This document shows positions 24,624 to 33,991 of a DNA stretch of 64,000 bases, one piece after another (positions within the stretch are counted from its first letter, which is position 1; every line of letters starts with the position of its first letter). The notes under the pieces were generated by a model. It was given only the letters and a program-made list of their open reading frames with translations, was not told the DNA's origin and searched no databases. This DNA comes from Glycomyces sp. NRRL B-16210. GTDB taxonomy: Bacteria; Actinomycetota; Actinomycetes; Mycobacteriales; Micromonosporaceae. The stretch is from positions 372,001 through 436,000 of the forward strand of contig NZ_JOGR01000010.1 of the NCBI RefSeq assembly GCF_000719515.1. Reading direction: 5' to 3'. The position numbers and the translations under genes are program-made.

Positions 24624-26093
24624 TTATGCCGCGAGCGGCTGTGCGCTCGCTTCGACGGGCGCCGGAAGCGCCGTCTGGCCGCCGAGATAGCGGTGCGCGG
24701 CCGCGGCCGCGGCGCGCCCCTCGGCGATGGCCCACACGATGAGCGAGGCGCCCCGGTGGGCGTCGCCGGCGACGAACACGCCCGGCGCGTCCGTCTGCCA
24801 GTCGTCGCCGCAGTCGATGACGTTGCGCCGGCTGCGCTCGATCCCGAACTGGCGCAGCAGCGGCTGGTCCTCGGTGCCGGCGAAGCCGATGGCCAGCAGC
24901 ACCAGGTCGGCCGGGACGATCCGCTCGGTGCCCTCGACCGGGATGATGTCCCGCCGGCCCTGGGACTTGTCGACCCGGACCTCGCTGAAGCGCATCTGGC
25001 GCACGTGCCCGTGCTCGTCGCCGATGAACTCGGCCGCGGCGCTCGCGTAGTCGCGCTCCCCGCCCTCTTCGTGGGCCGGGTAGTTGCGGACGATGACCGG
25101 CCAGGTCGGCCACGGGTCGCGGCCCGCGTCGCGGACCTCGGGCGGGGTCGCGTACAGGTCGAGCTGGCGGACCGAGGCCGCGCCCTGCCGGTGGGCCACG
25201 CCCAGGCAGTCCGCGCCGGTGTCGCCGCCGCCGATGATGACCACGTGCTTGCCCTTGGCGTCGATCGGCGCGAACGGGGCCTTGCCCGCCACGACCTGGT
25301 TGGCGCCCACGAGGTGCTCCATGGCCTGGTGGATGCCGGCGAGCTCGCGCCCGCTCTGGTCGGTCTCGCGGCCCTCCAGGGCGCCGACGGCGAGGATCAC
25401 CGCGTCGTGGCGCTCGCGCAGGTCCTCGGCGGTGATGTCGACCCCGACGTTGGTGTCGCAGGCGAACTCGACGCCCTCGGCCCGCATCTGGTCGACGCGC
25501 CGGTCGATCTGGTGCTTCTCCAGTTTGAAGTCGGGGATGCCGTAGCGCAGGAGCCCGCCGGGGGCGTCGTCCCTCTCGTAGACGGTGACGGCGTGGCCCG
25601 CGCGCGCGAGCTGCTGGGCGGCGGCCAGGCCCGCCGGGCCCGAGCCGACCACCGCGACCGACTTGCCGCTGGAGGCCTCGGCCGGGCGCGGCGCGACGTT
25701 CGCGTCGTCGAAGGCGCGGTCGATGATCTCGACCTCGATGTTCTTGATGGTGACAGGGTCGTCGCCGATGCCGAGCACGCACGCGGCCTCGCACGGCGCC
25801 GGGCACAGCCGCCCGGTGAACTCCGGGAAGTTGTTCGTCGCGTGCAACTGCTCGATCGCCGCGCCCCACCTGCCGGTGCGGGCCAGGTCGTTCCACTCCG
25901 GAATCCGGTTGCCGAGCGGGCAGCCGTTGTGGCAGAACGGGATGCCGCAGTCCATGCAGCGCTCGGCCTGGGCGGTCACCAGCGCCTGCGTGGTGCGGGT
26001 GTAGACCTCGCGGTTGTCGAGGATGCGCACCGGCACCGGGCGCTTCCTCGGGACCTCGCGGCCGTGCTCCAGGAATCCGCTGGGATTAGGCAT
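24624..26093 (-). CDS. gltD: Glutamate synthase (NADPH) small subunit
   Basis: A 489-residue beta subunit that passes electrons from NADPH through FAD and Fe-S centres to GltB. The N-terminal cysteines are CMDCGIPFCHNGCPLGN (about 42-58) and CPAPCEAAC. The FAD motif VVGSGPAGLAAAQQLARAGH and the NADPH motif IIGGGDTGADC follow, with GDAHRGASLIVWAI near the end. ATG 26093 lies inside the 3' end of gltB with an 8-bp overlap and uses GGAGG within the gltB coding sequence, so translation is coupled. The length matches the family (~470-490). Confidence 0.97.
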   Translation of the reverse strand: MPNPSGFLEHGREVPRKRPVPVRILDNREVYTRTTQALVTAQAERCMDCGIPFCHNGCPLGNRIPEWNDLARTGRWGAAIEQLHATNNFPEFTGRLCPAPCEAACVLGIGDDPVTIKNIEVEIIDRAFDDANVAPRPAEASSGKSVAVVGSGPAGLAAAQQLARAGHAVTVYERDDAPGGLLRYGIPDFKLEKHQIDRRVDQMRAEGVEFACDTNVGVDITAEDLRERHDAVILAVGALEGRETDQSGRELAGIHQAMEHLVGANQVVAGKAPFAPIDAKGKHVVIIGGGDTGADCLGVAHRQGAASVRQLDLYATPPEVRDAGRDPWPTWPVIVRNYPAHEEGGERDYASAAAEFIGDEHGHVRQMRFSEVRVDKSQGRRDIIPVEGTERIVPADLVLLAIGFAGTEDQPLLRQFGIERSRRNVIDCGDDWQTDAPGVFVAGDAHRGASLIVWAIAEGRAAAAAAHRYLGGQTALPAPVEASAQPLAA

Positions 26094-29000
26094 TCGCCGC
26101 CTCCTTCTCGGTCAGCACCAGGGTGCGGGTGGCGACCTTGTCAAGGGCCTGCTTGGCGAGGACGGCCTTGTACTCGCGCGGGATGACCTTCGTGAAGCCG
26201 CTGGCGGCCCGCGGCCACTCGGCGAGCAGCTCGGCGGCCACCGCCGAGCCGGTCGCGCGGCCGTGGCGCAGCAGCAGGGAGTGGACCAGGTCGATGTCGG
26301 AGGCCGACAGCGGGTCGAGGTCCGCCAGCGCGGTGTTGGTGCGCGACTCGTCCAGGCGCCACACGTAGGCGGTGCCGCCGGACATGCCCGCGGCGAAGTT
26401 GCGGCCGGTGGGGCCGAGGACGAGGACGGTGCCGCTGGTCATGTACTCGCAGCCGTGGTCGCCCACGCCTTCGACCACGGCGACCGCGCCGGAGTTGCGG
26501 ACGGCGAAGCGCTCGCCGACCTTGCCGCGCACGTACAGCTCGCCGGAGGTCGCGCCGTACAGGATCGTGTTGCCCGCGATGACGTTGTCCTCGGCCTTGA
26601 AGGGCGCGGCGGGGTCGGGCATGACGGCGATGCGCCCGCCCGAGAGGCCCTTGGCGACGTAGTCGTTGGCGTCGCCGAGGAGCTTGAAGGTCGCGCCGCG
26701 GGTGAGGAACGCGCCGAAGGACTGCCCGGCGGTGCCGCGGAAGGCGAGGTGGACGGTGTCGTCGGGCAGGCCCTCGCGGTGGGTGCGCGAGATCGCCGCG
26801 CCCAGCAGGGCTCCGACGGAGCGGTCGGTATTGCGGATGTCGAGTTCGGCGGTGACGCGCTCGCCGGTCTCGATGGCGGGCCCGGCGAGCTCGACCAGGC
26901 GGGCGCCGAGGGTGCTCTGGACGCCGTGGTCCTGGACGGTGGCCTGGATGCGCGGGCCCTCGACGGGCGCGGCGATGATGCCCGACAAGTCCACGCGGGC
27001 GGCCTTGCGGCCGGGGCCGGGGATCTGCTTGAGGCGTTCGACCTCGCCGATGGCCTCGTCGAGGGAGCGGTAGCCGAGTTCGGCGAGCAGCTCGCGGACC
27101 TCTTCGGCGATGTAGCGGAAGAAGTTCTCCACGAACTCGGGCGAGCCGTCGTAGCGTTCGCGCAGGACCGGGTCCTGGGTGGCGACGCCGACCGGACAGG
27201 TGTCGAGGTGGCACACGCGCATCATGACGCACCCGGCGACGACGAGCGGGGCGGTGGCGAAGCCGTAGCCCTCGGCGCCCAGGAGCGCGGCTACGACGAC
27301 GTCGCGGCCGGTCTTCATCGCGCCGTCCACTTCGAGGCGGACGCGGTCCCTCAAGCCGTTGCGCACCAGGGTCTGCTGGGCCTCGGCGAGGCCGATCTCC
27401 CAGGGGGTGCCCGCGTGCTTGATGGAGTTGGCCGGGCTCGCGCCGGTGCCGCCGTCGTAGCCGGAGATGAGGATGGTGTCGGCCTTGGCCTTGGAGACGC
27501 CCGCGGCGACGGTGCCGACGCCCACTTCGGAGACGAGCTTCACGTGGACCTCGGCGTCGCCGCCTCCGGCGTGCTTGAGGTCGTGGATGAGCTGGGCGAG
27601 GTCCTCGATGGAGTAGATGTCGTGGTGCGGGGGCGGGCTGATGAGGCCCACGCCGGGCGTCGAGTTGCGGGTCTTGGCGATCCACGGGTGGACCTTGTTG
27701 CCCTGAAGCTGCCCGCCTTCGCCGGGCTTGGCGCCCTGGGCCATCTTGATCTGGATGGCGTCGGCGGTGGCGAGGTATTCGGAGGTGACGCCGAAGCGGC
27801 CGGAGGCGACCTGCTTGATGGCGCTGCGCCGCTCGGGGTCGTAGAGGCGTTCGACGTCCTCGCCGCCCTCGCCGGAGTTGGAGCGTCCGCCGAGGCGGTT
27901 CATGGCGATCGCGAGGGTCTCGTGGGACTCGATGGAGAGCGCGCCGTAGGACATGGCGCCGGTGTGGAAGCGCTTGACGATCGCCGAGACCGGTTCGACC
28001 TCGTCGATGGGGACGGGCGGGCGGCTGTCGTCGAAGCCGAGCATCCCGCGCAGCAGCCCGGAGTCGGCGGCGAGCGCGTCGACTTTGCCGGTGTAGCGCT
28101 TGAAGACCTCGTACTGGCCCGAGCGGGTGGCGTGCTGGAGCAGGAACACCGTCTCGGGGTTGAACAGGTGGACTTCGCCTTCGCGGCGCCACTGGTAGTC
28201 GCCGCCGGGCGGCAGCGGCTCCTCGGCGTCGACTTTGCGCTCGTAGGCGGCGCGGTGGCGTTCGGCGACCTCTTTGGCGAGGGTCTGGAGGCCGATGCCG
28301 CCGATGGAGGAGTCGGTGCCGGTGAAGTAGCGGTCGACGAAGTCGGTGTCGAGGCCGACGGCCTCGAAGATCTGCGCGCCGGTGTAGGAGGCGATGGTGG
28401 AGATGCCGATCTTCGACATGACCTTGAGCACGCCTTTGCACAGCGCGTTGATGTAGTTCTCGATCGCCTGGGCGGGTTCGGCGTCGACCACGCCCTGGGC
28501 GCACAGCTCCTCGACGGAGTCGAAGGCGAGGTAGGGGTTGATCGCGGCGGCGCCGTAGCCGAGGAGGACCGCGGCGTGGTGGACCTCGCGGCAGTCGCCG
28601 GTCTCGACCAGGAGCGCGACCTTGGTGCGGGTCTGCTCGCGGACGAGGTGCTGGTGGACGGCGGCGGTGAGCAGGAGCGAGGGGATCGGGGCGAAGTCGG
28701 CGGTGGAGTCGCGGTCGGAGAGCACGAGGATGCGCACGCCGTCCTCGATGGCCTCGGAGACGTGGCGACAGATCTCGACCAGGCGGTCCTTGAGGCCCCG
28801 CGAGCCGTGGCGGGCCTTGTAGACCCCGGAGACGCGCACGGCTTTGAAGCCGGGCATGTCGCCGTCCTCGTCGATGTGGAGGATCTTCGCGAGTTCCTCG
28901 TTGGTGAGGACGGGGCGGGCCAGCTCGATCTGGCGGCACGAGTGCGGGCCCGGTTCGAGCAGGTTGCCCTCGGGGCCGACGGTGGTGCCCAGCGCGGTGA

Positions 29001-30597
29001 CGAGCTGTTCGCGGATGGCGTCGAGCGGGGGGTTGGTGACCTGCGCGAACAGTTGCGTGAAGTAGTCGAACAGGAGCTTGGGGCGCTTGGAGAGCCCGGC
29101 GATGGGCGTGTCCGAGCCCATGGAGACCAGGGGCTCTTCGCCCTTGGCGGCCATGGGGGCGACGAACATGCGCAGTTCCTCGTCGGTGTAGCCGAAGGTG
29201 AGCTGGCGGCGGCGCACGGACTCGGGGTCGTAGGGCAGGTGCCGGCGTTCGGGCAGCTCTTCGAGGCGGATGAGGCCGGCGTGGAGCCAGTCGCCGTAGG
29301 GGTGCTCCTTGGCGAGGGAGTCCTTGACCTCCTCGTCGTCGAGGATGCGCCCGGCGCCGGTGTCGACCAGGAACATGCGGCCCGGCTCCAGGCGGCCCTT
29401 CTGGACGACCTGCGCGGGCTCGATGTCGACCACGCCCGCTTCGGAGGCGAGCACGACGAGGTCGTCGGTGGTGCGCCACCAGCGGGCGGGGCGCAGGCCG
29501 TTGCGGTCGAGGACCGCGCCGATCTGGACGCCGTCGGTGAAGCAGACCGCGGCGGGCCCGTCCCACGGCTCCATGATCGAGGCGTGGTAGCGGTAGAAGT
29601 CGCGGCGCTTGGGGTCCATGGTCGCGTTGTGCTCCCAGGCCTCCGGCATCATCATGAGCATCGCGTGGGGCAAGCTGCGCCCGCCCAGGTGCAGCAGCTC
29701 GACGACCTCGTCGAAGTTGAGCGAGTCCGAGCTGTTGGGGGTGTTGATCGGGAAGAGGCGGCGCAGGCGCCCGGGCAGGTGCGCGGTGGCGAGTTCGGCC
29801 TGGCGGGCGGTCATCCAGTTGCGGTTGCCGCGGATGGTGTTGATCTCGCCGTTGTGGGCGACCATCCGGAACGGGTGGGCCAGCGGCCAGGACGGGAAGG
29901 TGTTGGTGGAGAACCGCGAGTGGACCAGGGCGATGGCGCTCTGGAGGCGCTCGTCGGCGAGCTCGGGGTAGAACTGCGGCACCTGCGCGGGGGTGAGCAT
30001 CCCCTTGTAGACGACGGTGCGCGAGGAGAGGCTGACGATCGCGGCGGCGCCGAGGTGGCGTTCGCGCATCTCGCGCTCGGCCTGCTTGCGCACGGCGTAC
30101 GCGAGGCGGTCGAGGTCGAGTCCGGAGGCGGCGGCGTCCTCGGCGGCGAGGAAGACCTGGGAGACGCGCGGCTTCGAGCCGAGCGCGGCGGCGCCGAGTC
30201 CGGAAGCGTCGGTGGGCACGTCCCTCCAGCCGAGCACGCGGCAGCCCTCGGCCACGGCGTACTTCTCGACGATGGAGCGGGCGCGGCCGGTCTCCTCGTC
30301 GCTCTCGGGGGTGAACACCAGGCCGGCGGCGTAGTGGCCGGCCTCGGGCAGACTGAACCCGGCGACCTCGCGGTAGAAGGCGTCGGGGATCTGGAGCATG
30401 ATGCCGGCGCCGTCGCCCGAGTCGGGGTCGGGGGCGGTGGCGCCGCGATGCTCCATGCGGACGAGCGCGGACAGGCCGCGCGCGATGACGCCGTGGGCGG
30501 CGCGGCCGCGCATGTCCGCAACGAAGGCGACGCCGCAGGCGTCGTGTTCCCATGCGGGGCGGTAAAGACCGGGCTCAGAGTTCAGGGCAGAACGCAA
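26086..30597 (-). CDS. gltB: Glutamate synthase (NADPH) large subunit
   Basis: A 1503-residue alpha subunit converting glutamine plus 2-oxoglutarate to two glutamate. The class-II amidotransferase domain begins at the catalytic cysteine in HDACGVAFVAD (C21), preceded by a short propeptide. The central domain and FMN-binding synthase domain contain SGYDGGTGASP and the 3Fe-4S cysteines in CVMMRVCHLDTCPVGVA. The C-terminal beta-helix (GXG domain) follows. I place the start at TTG 30597, because AAGGAGG lies exactly six bases upstream (30604-30610). Longer frames to 30720 lack a ribosome site and add only basic low-complexity sequence. It forms an operon with gltD. Confidence 0.96.
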   Translation of the reverse strand: MRSALNSEPGLYRPAWEHDACGVAFVADMRGRAAHGVIARGLSALVRMEHRGATAPDPDSGDGAGIMLQIPDAFYREVAGFSLPEAGHYAAGLVFTPESDEETGRARSIVEKYAVAEGCRVLGWRDVPTDASGLGAAALGSKPRVSQVFLAAEDAAASGLDLDRLAYAVRKQAEREMRERHLGAAAIVSLSSRTVVYKGMLTPAQVPQFYPELADERLQSAIALVHSRFSTNTFPSWPLAHPFRMVAHNGEINTIRGNRNWMTARQAELATAHLPGRLRRLFPINTPNSSDSLNFDEVVELLHLGGRSLPHAMLMMMPEAWEHNATMDPKRRDFYRYHASIMEPWDGPAAVCFTDGVQIGAVLDRNGLRPARWWRTTDDLVVLASEAGVVDIEPAQVVQKGRLEPGRMFLVDTGAGRILDDEEVKDSLAKEHPYGDWLHAGLIRLEELPERRHLPYDPESVRRRQLTFGYTDEELRMFVAPMAAKGEEPLVSMGSDTPIAGLSKRPKLLFDYFTQLFAQVTNPPLDAIREQLVTALGTTVGPEGNLLEPGPHSCRQIELARPVLTNEELAKILHIDEDGDMPGFKAVRVSGVYKARHGSRGLKDRLVEICRHVSEAIEDGVRILVLSDRDSTADFAPIPSLLLTAAVHQHLVREQTRTKVALLVETGDCREVHHAAVLLGYGAAAINPYLAFDSVEELCAQGVVDAEPAQAIENYINALCKGVLKVMSKIGISTIASYTGAQIFEAVGLDTDFVDRYFTGTDSSIGGIGLQTLAKEVAERHRAAYERKVDAEEPLPPGGDYQWRREGEVHLFNPETVFLLQHATRSGQYEVFKRYTGKVDALAADSGLLRGMLGFDDSRPPVPIDEVEPVSAIVKRFHTGAMSYGALSIESHETLAIAMNRLGGRSNSGEGGEDVERLYDPERRSAIKQVASGRFGVTSEYLATADAIQIKMAQGAKPGEGGQLQGNKVHPWIAKTRNSTPGVGLISPPPHHDIYSIEDLAQLIHDLKHAGGGDAEVHVKLVSEVGVGTVAAGVSKAKADTILISGYDGGTGASPANSIKHAGTPWEIGLAEAQQTLVRNGLRDRVRLEVDGAMKTGRDVVVAALLGAEGYGFATAPLVVAGCVMMRVCHLDTCPVGVATQDPVLRERYDGSPEFVENFFRYIAEEVRELLAELGYRSLDEAIGEVERLKQIPGPGRKAARVDLSGIIAAPVEGPRIQATVQDHGVQSTLGARLVELAGPAIETGERVTAELDIRNTDRSVGALLGAAISRTHREGLPDDTVHLAFRGTAGQSFGAFLTRGATFKLLGDANDYVAKGLSGGRIAVMPDPAAPFKAEDNVIAGNTILYGATSGELYVRGKVGERFAVRNSGAVAVVEGVGDHGCEYMTSGTVLVLGPTGRNFAAGMSGGTAYVWRLDESRTNTALADLDPLSASDIDLVHSLLLRHGRATGSAVAAELLAEWPRAASGFTKVIPREYKAVLAKQALDKVATRTLVLTEKEAANA

Positions 30598-30948
30598 CCG
30601 TGGCCTCCTTCGTCGTCGAGGGCTCCTGAAGCGAGTGGGGCGCCGGAGCACAACGGTGTGTCGAACAACGGGACGACGTCGGCCCGAGAGAATGCAAAGT
30701 GTCAGGCGAGTGTAATGCATCGCTCATCTAGCGGACACCATCGTCCTACGATCCGAGCAGCTAGCGCGGTTTTTCTCCGCGGCGTCGCAAAGCCCCGCAA
30801 CCGCTCCGCAATGGCGGTGTAACAGGGGGGCGGGCCGCGCGCGGTTGTGGCGATCGGTGGCTAGAGTGATCGCATATCGCACGGCGCCCATTCCCCGTGT
30901 TCGCACCCCCCACCTTTCCAGAGTACGTTCGCAAGGAGCCATTCACCA
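30598..30948. promoter_or_regulatory. Divergent control region between gltB and a Pro-rich membrane protein gene
   Basis: This 351-bp gap holds the gltB ribosome site (30604-30610) and, for the rightward gene, AAGGAG about ten bases before its ATG. A TAGAGT at 30862-30867 could be a -10 for the rightward gene. I looked for nitrogen-control (GlnR-like) boxes near gltB and saw none that is convincing. Small ORFs here on both strands have no protein-like features. Confidence 0.5.
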
Positions 30949-31938
30949 ATGACCTATCCCCCGCCCCCTGGCTACGGCCAGCAGCCCCAGCAGCCGGGAT
31001 ACCCGCCGCAGCAGCAGGGCGGATACGCATCGCCCCAGCCGCAGCCGTCGCCGTACGGCCAGCCGCCCGCGCAGCCCGGCTACGGGGCGCCGCAGCAGCC
31101 CGGGTTCCCGCCGCCGCAGGGCGGCGGCCCCTACGGCGGCCCGCCGCCGATCCCGCCGAGCGCCGGCGGCGGCGGCGGCGGCTTCGGCCAGTTCGCGAAG
31201 GACACCGGCAAGGGCCTGCTGTGGAAGCTCATCCCCGTGATCCTGGTGGTCCTCGGGCTCGGCATCTACTTCGTGGTCAAGCTGGCCGGCGGCACCAGCG
31301 CGAGCGAGGCGCTGAGCGACCTCAACGACTCCGACACCGCCGCGGGCGTCGAGGCCGGCGAGTGCCTCTCCTCGTGGGAGTACTCCTTCAGCGTCTCGGA
31401 GGACCCGCTCGCCGAGCTCGTCGTCGACTGCTCCTCGCCCGACGCGGCCTGGACGGTCACCTCGGTCGAGGAGGACGTGGACCACATCCGCGCCGACTCC
31501 GCCGGCGTGGCCGACGACCTCGCCCCGATCGTCGAGATCTGCGGCGACGAGGTCCTCAGCTACCAGTTCGGCGAGACGTGGAAGGACTTCAACTACGTCG
31601 TCGACTCCTCGGGCGGCAAGCTCGACTACCTCATCTGCACCGAGTCGGTCGACCAGCCCGACTCGCAGGGCCGCACCGCGCGGATGCCCGGCGTCGGCGA
31701 CTGCTTCAGCGAGGACGACGGCTGGTACGTGCGCGACTGCGCCTCGGCCACCTACGAGGTGACCGTGACCGTGCCGGTCGACCCGCCGGTGGCCATGACC
31801 GAGGACGAGATCTTCGCGGCCGCCGCCTCGTGCGGCCAGGAGGACTACATCTGGACGGTCTACCAGCTCACCGACCCGGCCGGCTACGCCGACACCGACC
31901 CGGTGACCGGCGTCCTCTGCGCCACCTACACCTACTAG
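30949..31938 (+). CDS. Pro/Gly/Gln-rich single-pass membrane protein, type A
   Basis: A 329-residue protein of unknown function. Residues ~1-75 are cytoplasmic low-complexity sequence rich in P, G, Q and Y (MTYPPPPGYGQQPQQPG...). One transmembrane helix follows (LIPVILVVLGLGIYFVV, about 88-105). The rest is an acidic extracytoplasmic domain with cysteines in apparent pairs (GECLSSW/VDCSS, EICGD/LICTE, GDCFS/RDCAS, SCGQE/VLCATY). The family resembles many actinobacterial DUF4190- or LppU-like secreted modules, but I cannot name it. A second gene of the same plan follows at 32081. A strong terminator separates the two, so they are probably independent units. Confidence 0.8.
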   Translation: MTYPPPPGYGQQPQQPGYPPQQQGGYASPQPQPSPYGQPPAQPGYGAPQQPGFPPPQGGGPYGGPPPIPPSAGGGGGGFGQFAKDTGKGLLWKLIPVILVVLGLGIYFVVKLAGGTSASEALSDLNDSDTAAGVEAGECLSSWEYSFSVSEDPLAELVVDCSSPDAAWTVTSVEEDVDHIRADSAGVADDLAPIVEICGDEVLSYQFGETWKDFNYVVDSSGGKLDYLICTESVDQPDSQGRTARMPGVGDCFSEDDGWYVRDCASATYEVTVTVPVDPPVAMTEDEIFAAAASCGQEDYIWTVYQLTDPAGYADTDPVTGVLCATYTY

Positions 31939-31951
31939 AGCGCTGCATCTG

Positions 31952-31978
31952 AGGGCCGTCCCCGCGGGGGGCGGCCCT
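31952..31978 (+). terminator. Terminator after the type A membrane protein
   Basis: A 12-bp stem with one G:T pair and a three-base loop, followed directly by TTT, lies 14 bases after the stop codon. Confidence 0.85.
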
Positions 31979-32080
31979 TTCGCGTGCCTGGAGAGATCAG
32001 AGTTCGCAGAGAAGCAATATGATGGAATCCAAGCGCTCAGACCACGCCTTGCAAGCCCGGCCACGCGACGGAGACCCCCC

Positions 32081-32875
32081 ATGACCTACCCGCCTTCGAA
32101 CCCCTACGACCCCTCCCAGCCGCCGGGCTACGGGCAGCCCACGCCCGCGCCCCAGCACTACACGACCGACGCCGACCCCTACGCCCGCCCCGACTCGTAC
32201 GGGCCCGGCACCGGCTACGGCAACCCGCCGCTGAACGTCCAGCCCGGCAGCGCCCCGCCCGGCCAGCCCTACTCCCCCGGCCCCGGCTTCAGCCCCGCGA
32301 CCGGCGGCTACACCCAGCCGCCCGTCGGCCCGCCCGGCGGGGCCTTCCAGCCCGGCCAGGCGGCCCCGCCGCCGCCCAAGGGCACCTCCAACGCGCCCTT
32401 GATCATCACCTTCATCGTGGTGATCCTGGCCATCGCCGGCGGCGGGATCTTCCTGGTCGCCAACCTCGGCGACGACGGCGACCCGGTCGCCGAGGAGAGC
32501 ACCAGCGCCCCCGACGAGGAGACCTCCGAGCCCGACGAGGTCACGAGCGCGGAGACCCCGTCCGAGGAGGTCACCACCGACTCCGGCTCGGTCTACCGCG
32601 TGCCGAAGGAGGGCGAGTGCATCGAGAACGTCGAGTCCGGCTTCTACGTCGTCTCCTGCGACTCGGCCGACGCCTACTGGTACGTCGTCCACATCGAGCA
32701 GAACCCCTCCGACCCCGACCCGGACGACAGCTGGCACTCGGTGGCCGCCAACAACGCCTGCTCGGGCTATGAGTGGACCCAGTACTACTTCACCGACACC
32801 GCCATCGCCGCCGGACGCGACTGGGACCCGTCCATCGACTCGATCACCGCGATCTACTGCGTGCGCGAGGTCTAG
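32081..32875 (+). CDS. Pro/Gly-rich single-pass membrane protein, type B
   Basis: A 264-residue protein with the same plan as its upstream neighbour. It has a cytoplasmic Pro/Gly/Tyr-rich N-terminus opening MTYPPSNPYDPSQPPGYG, one membrane helix (APLIITFIVVILAIAGGGIFLV, about 107-127), then a Glu/Thr/Ser-rich stalk (residues ~137-168). A small C-terminal domain with four cysteines ends it (GECIEN, VVSCDS, NNACSGY, IYCVREV). The C-terminal domain corresponds to a single Cys-paired unit of the type A protein. ATG 32081 has GGAG seven bases upstream. Function unknown. Confidence 0.8.
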   Translation: MTYPPSNPYDPSQPPGYGQPTPAPQHYTTDADPYARPDSYGPGTGYGNPPLNVQPGSAPPGQPYSPGPGFSPATGGYTQPPVGPPGGAFQPGQAAPPPPKGTSNAPLIITFIVVILAIAGGGIFLVANLGDDGDPVAEESTSAPDEETSEPDEVTSAETPSEEVTTDSGSVYRVPKEGECIENVESGFYVVSCDSADAYWYVVHIEQNPSDPDPDDSWHSVAANNACSGYEWTQYYFTDTAIAAGRDWDPSIDSITAIYCVREV

Positions 32876-32911
32876 CGCAAGGCGTCGGACACGGCGCTCT
32901 GCGGCGCGACC

Positions 32912-32936
32912 GGACCGGGCCCTGCGGGCCCGGTCC
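32912..32936 (+). terminator. Terminator after the type B membrane protein
   Basis: A perfect 11-bp GC stem (32912-32922 with 32926-32936) with a TGC loop. It sits just before the -10 box of the sigma factor gene. Confidence 0.8.
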
Positions 32937-32953
32937 GCGTTAGTATCGGCCCC

Positions 32954-33898
32954 ATGGCGATCACCTCCGGAGACCTTGAGCGGTTCGAGGCCCACCGGCC
33001 GCGCCTGGAGGCCATCGCCTACCGGATGCTCGGCTCGGCCGGCGAGGCCGAGGACGCCGTCCAGGAGGCCTACCTGCGCTGGGAGGCCGCCGACCGCGAA
33101 CGCGTCGACGTCCCCGAGGCGTGGCTCACCAAAGTGGTCACCAACCTGTGCCTCAACCAGCTGACCTCGGCCCGCGCCCGCCGCGAGACCTATGTGGGCC
33201 AGTGGCTCCCCGAACCGCTCCTCGCCGGGGACCCCATGCTCGGCCCGGCCGACACGGTCGAGCAGCGCGAATCGGTCTCCCTGGCCGTGCTCGCCCTCGT
33301 CGAGCGCCTGTCCCCGGTGGAGCGGGCGGTGTACGTGCTCAAGGAGGCCTTCGCCTACCCGCACGCCGAGATCGCCCGCATCCTCGACATCAGCACCGCC
33401 AACAGCCAGCAGGTCTACCACCGCGCCAAGCGGCACGTGGTCGAGGGCCGGGCCCGCGCCGATGTCGACGAGGCCGGCGCGCGCCGCATCGTCGAGGAGT
33501 TCCTGGCCGCGGCCACCACCGGCGAGACCGAACCGCTCGTGCGTCTGCTCACCGGCGACGCGGTGAGCATCGGCGACGGCGGCGGGAAGGTCCCCGCCCG
33601 CGCCAAGGCGTTCGCCGGCGCGACCGCGGTCGCGACGTTCATGCGGGGCCTGTTCAAGCCCTCCAAGGCCAAGCACGACCTGCTCGGCGGCCCCGCCGAG
33701 GTCTACGGGACCGTCGCCAACAACGTGCCGGCGATCATCGCGGTCGTGGACGGCCGGATCGTCGGGATCATGTGCCTGGAGGTCACCGACCAGGGCATCG
33801 CCTCGATCCTCAACCAGGTCAACCCCGACAAGCTCGAACGCGCCACCGCGCGCTGGGCCGCCGCCGAGCACGGGGAGCCGCTGCTCAAGTCCTGGTAG
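32954..33898 (+). CDS. ECF41-type RNA polymerase sigma factor with SnoaL-like C-terminal domain
   Basis: A 314-residue extracytoplasmic-function sigma factor of the SigJ/ECF41 group. Region 2 reads RLEAIAYRMLGSAGEAEDAVQEAYLRW, and region 4 is SPVERAVYVLKEAFAYPHAEIARIL followed by STANSQQVYHRAKRHV. From residue ~185 a SnoaL/NTF2-like domain replaces a separate anti-sigma factor; in studied ECF41 proteins this tail controls activity in cis. The likely target is the oxidoreductase gene immediately downstream, the usual ECF41 partner class. TAGTAT seven bases before ATG 32954 suggests a leaderless, housekeeping-type promoter rather than autoregulation. Confidence 0.92.
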   Translation: MAITSGDLERFEAHRPRLEAIAYRMLGSAGEAEDAVQEAYLRWEAADRERVDVPEAWLTKVVTNLCLNQLTSARARRETYVGQWLPEPLLAGDPMLGPADTVEQRESVSLAVLALVERLSPVERAVYVLKEAFAYPHAEIARILDISTANSQQVYHRAKRHVVEGRARADVDEAGARRIVEEFLAAATTGETEPLVRLLTGDAVSIGDGGGKVPARAKAFAGATAVATFMRGLFKPSKAKHDLLGGPAEVYGTVANNVPAIIAVVDGRIVGIMCLEVTDQGIASILNQVNPDKLERATARWAAAEHGEPLLKSW

Positions 33899-33991
33899 CG
33901 CCCGTGTGATCGGCTTCATGCCGCACCGGTGTCAGCAAACTGCGGGCCGTCCGGTTCAAGTGGTGAACCACCGCGAGACAGGAGCACGGAC

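Noticed and set aside
26014..30822. A 1602-residue plus-strand open frame across gltD/gltB
   Set aside because: It is the antisense shadow of gltB, whose catalytic and Fe-S motifs are all clear on the minus strand. The shadow is low-complexity G/V/D/A sequence.
30598..30948. GlnR-type nitrogen-control operator or riboswitch upstream of gltB
   Set aside because: No convincing GTNAC-n6-GNAAC pattern or glutamine-riboswitch core was found by eye.
33930..33951. ECF41 promoter (TGTCA...CGTC) before the oxidoreductase
   Set aside because: The two elements are present but the spacing is about five bases short of the published ECF41 pattern as I recall it, so I do not list it as a feature.
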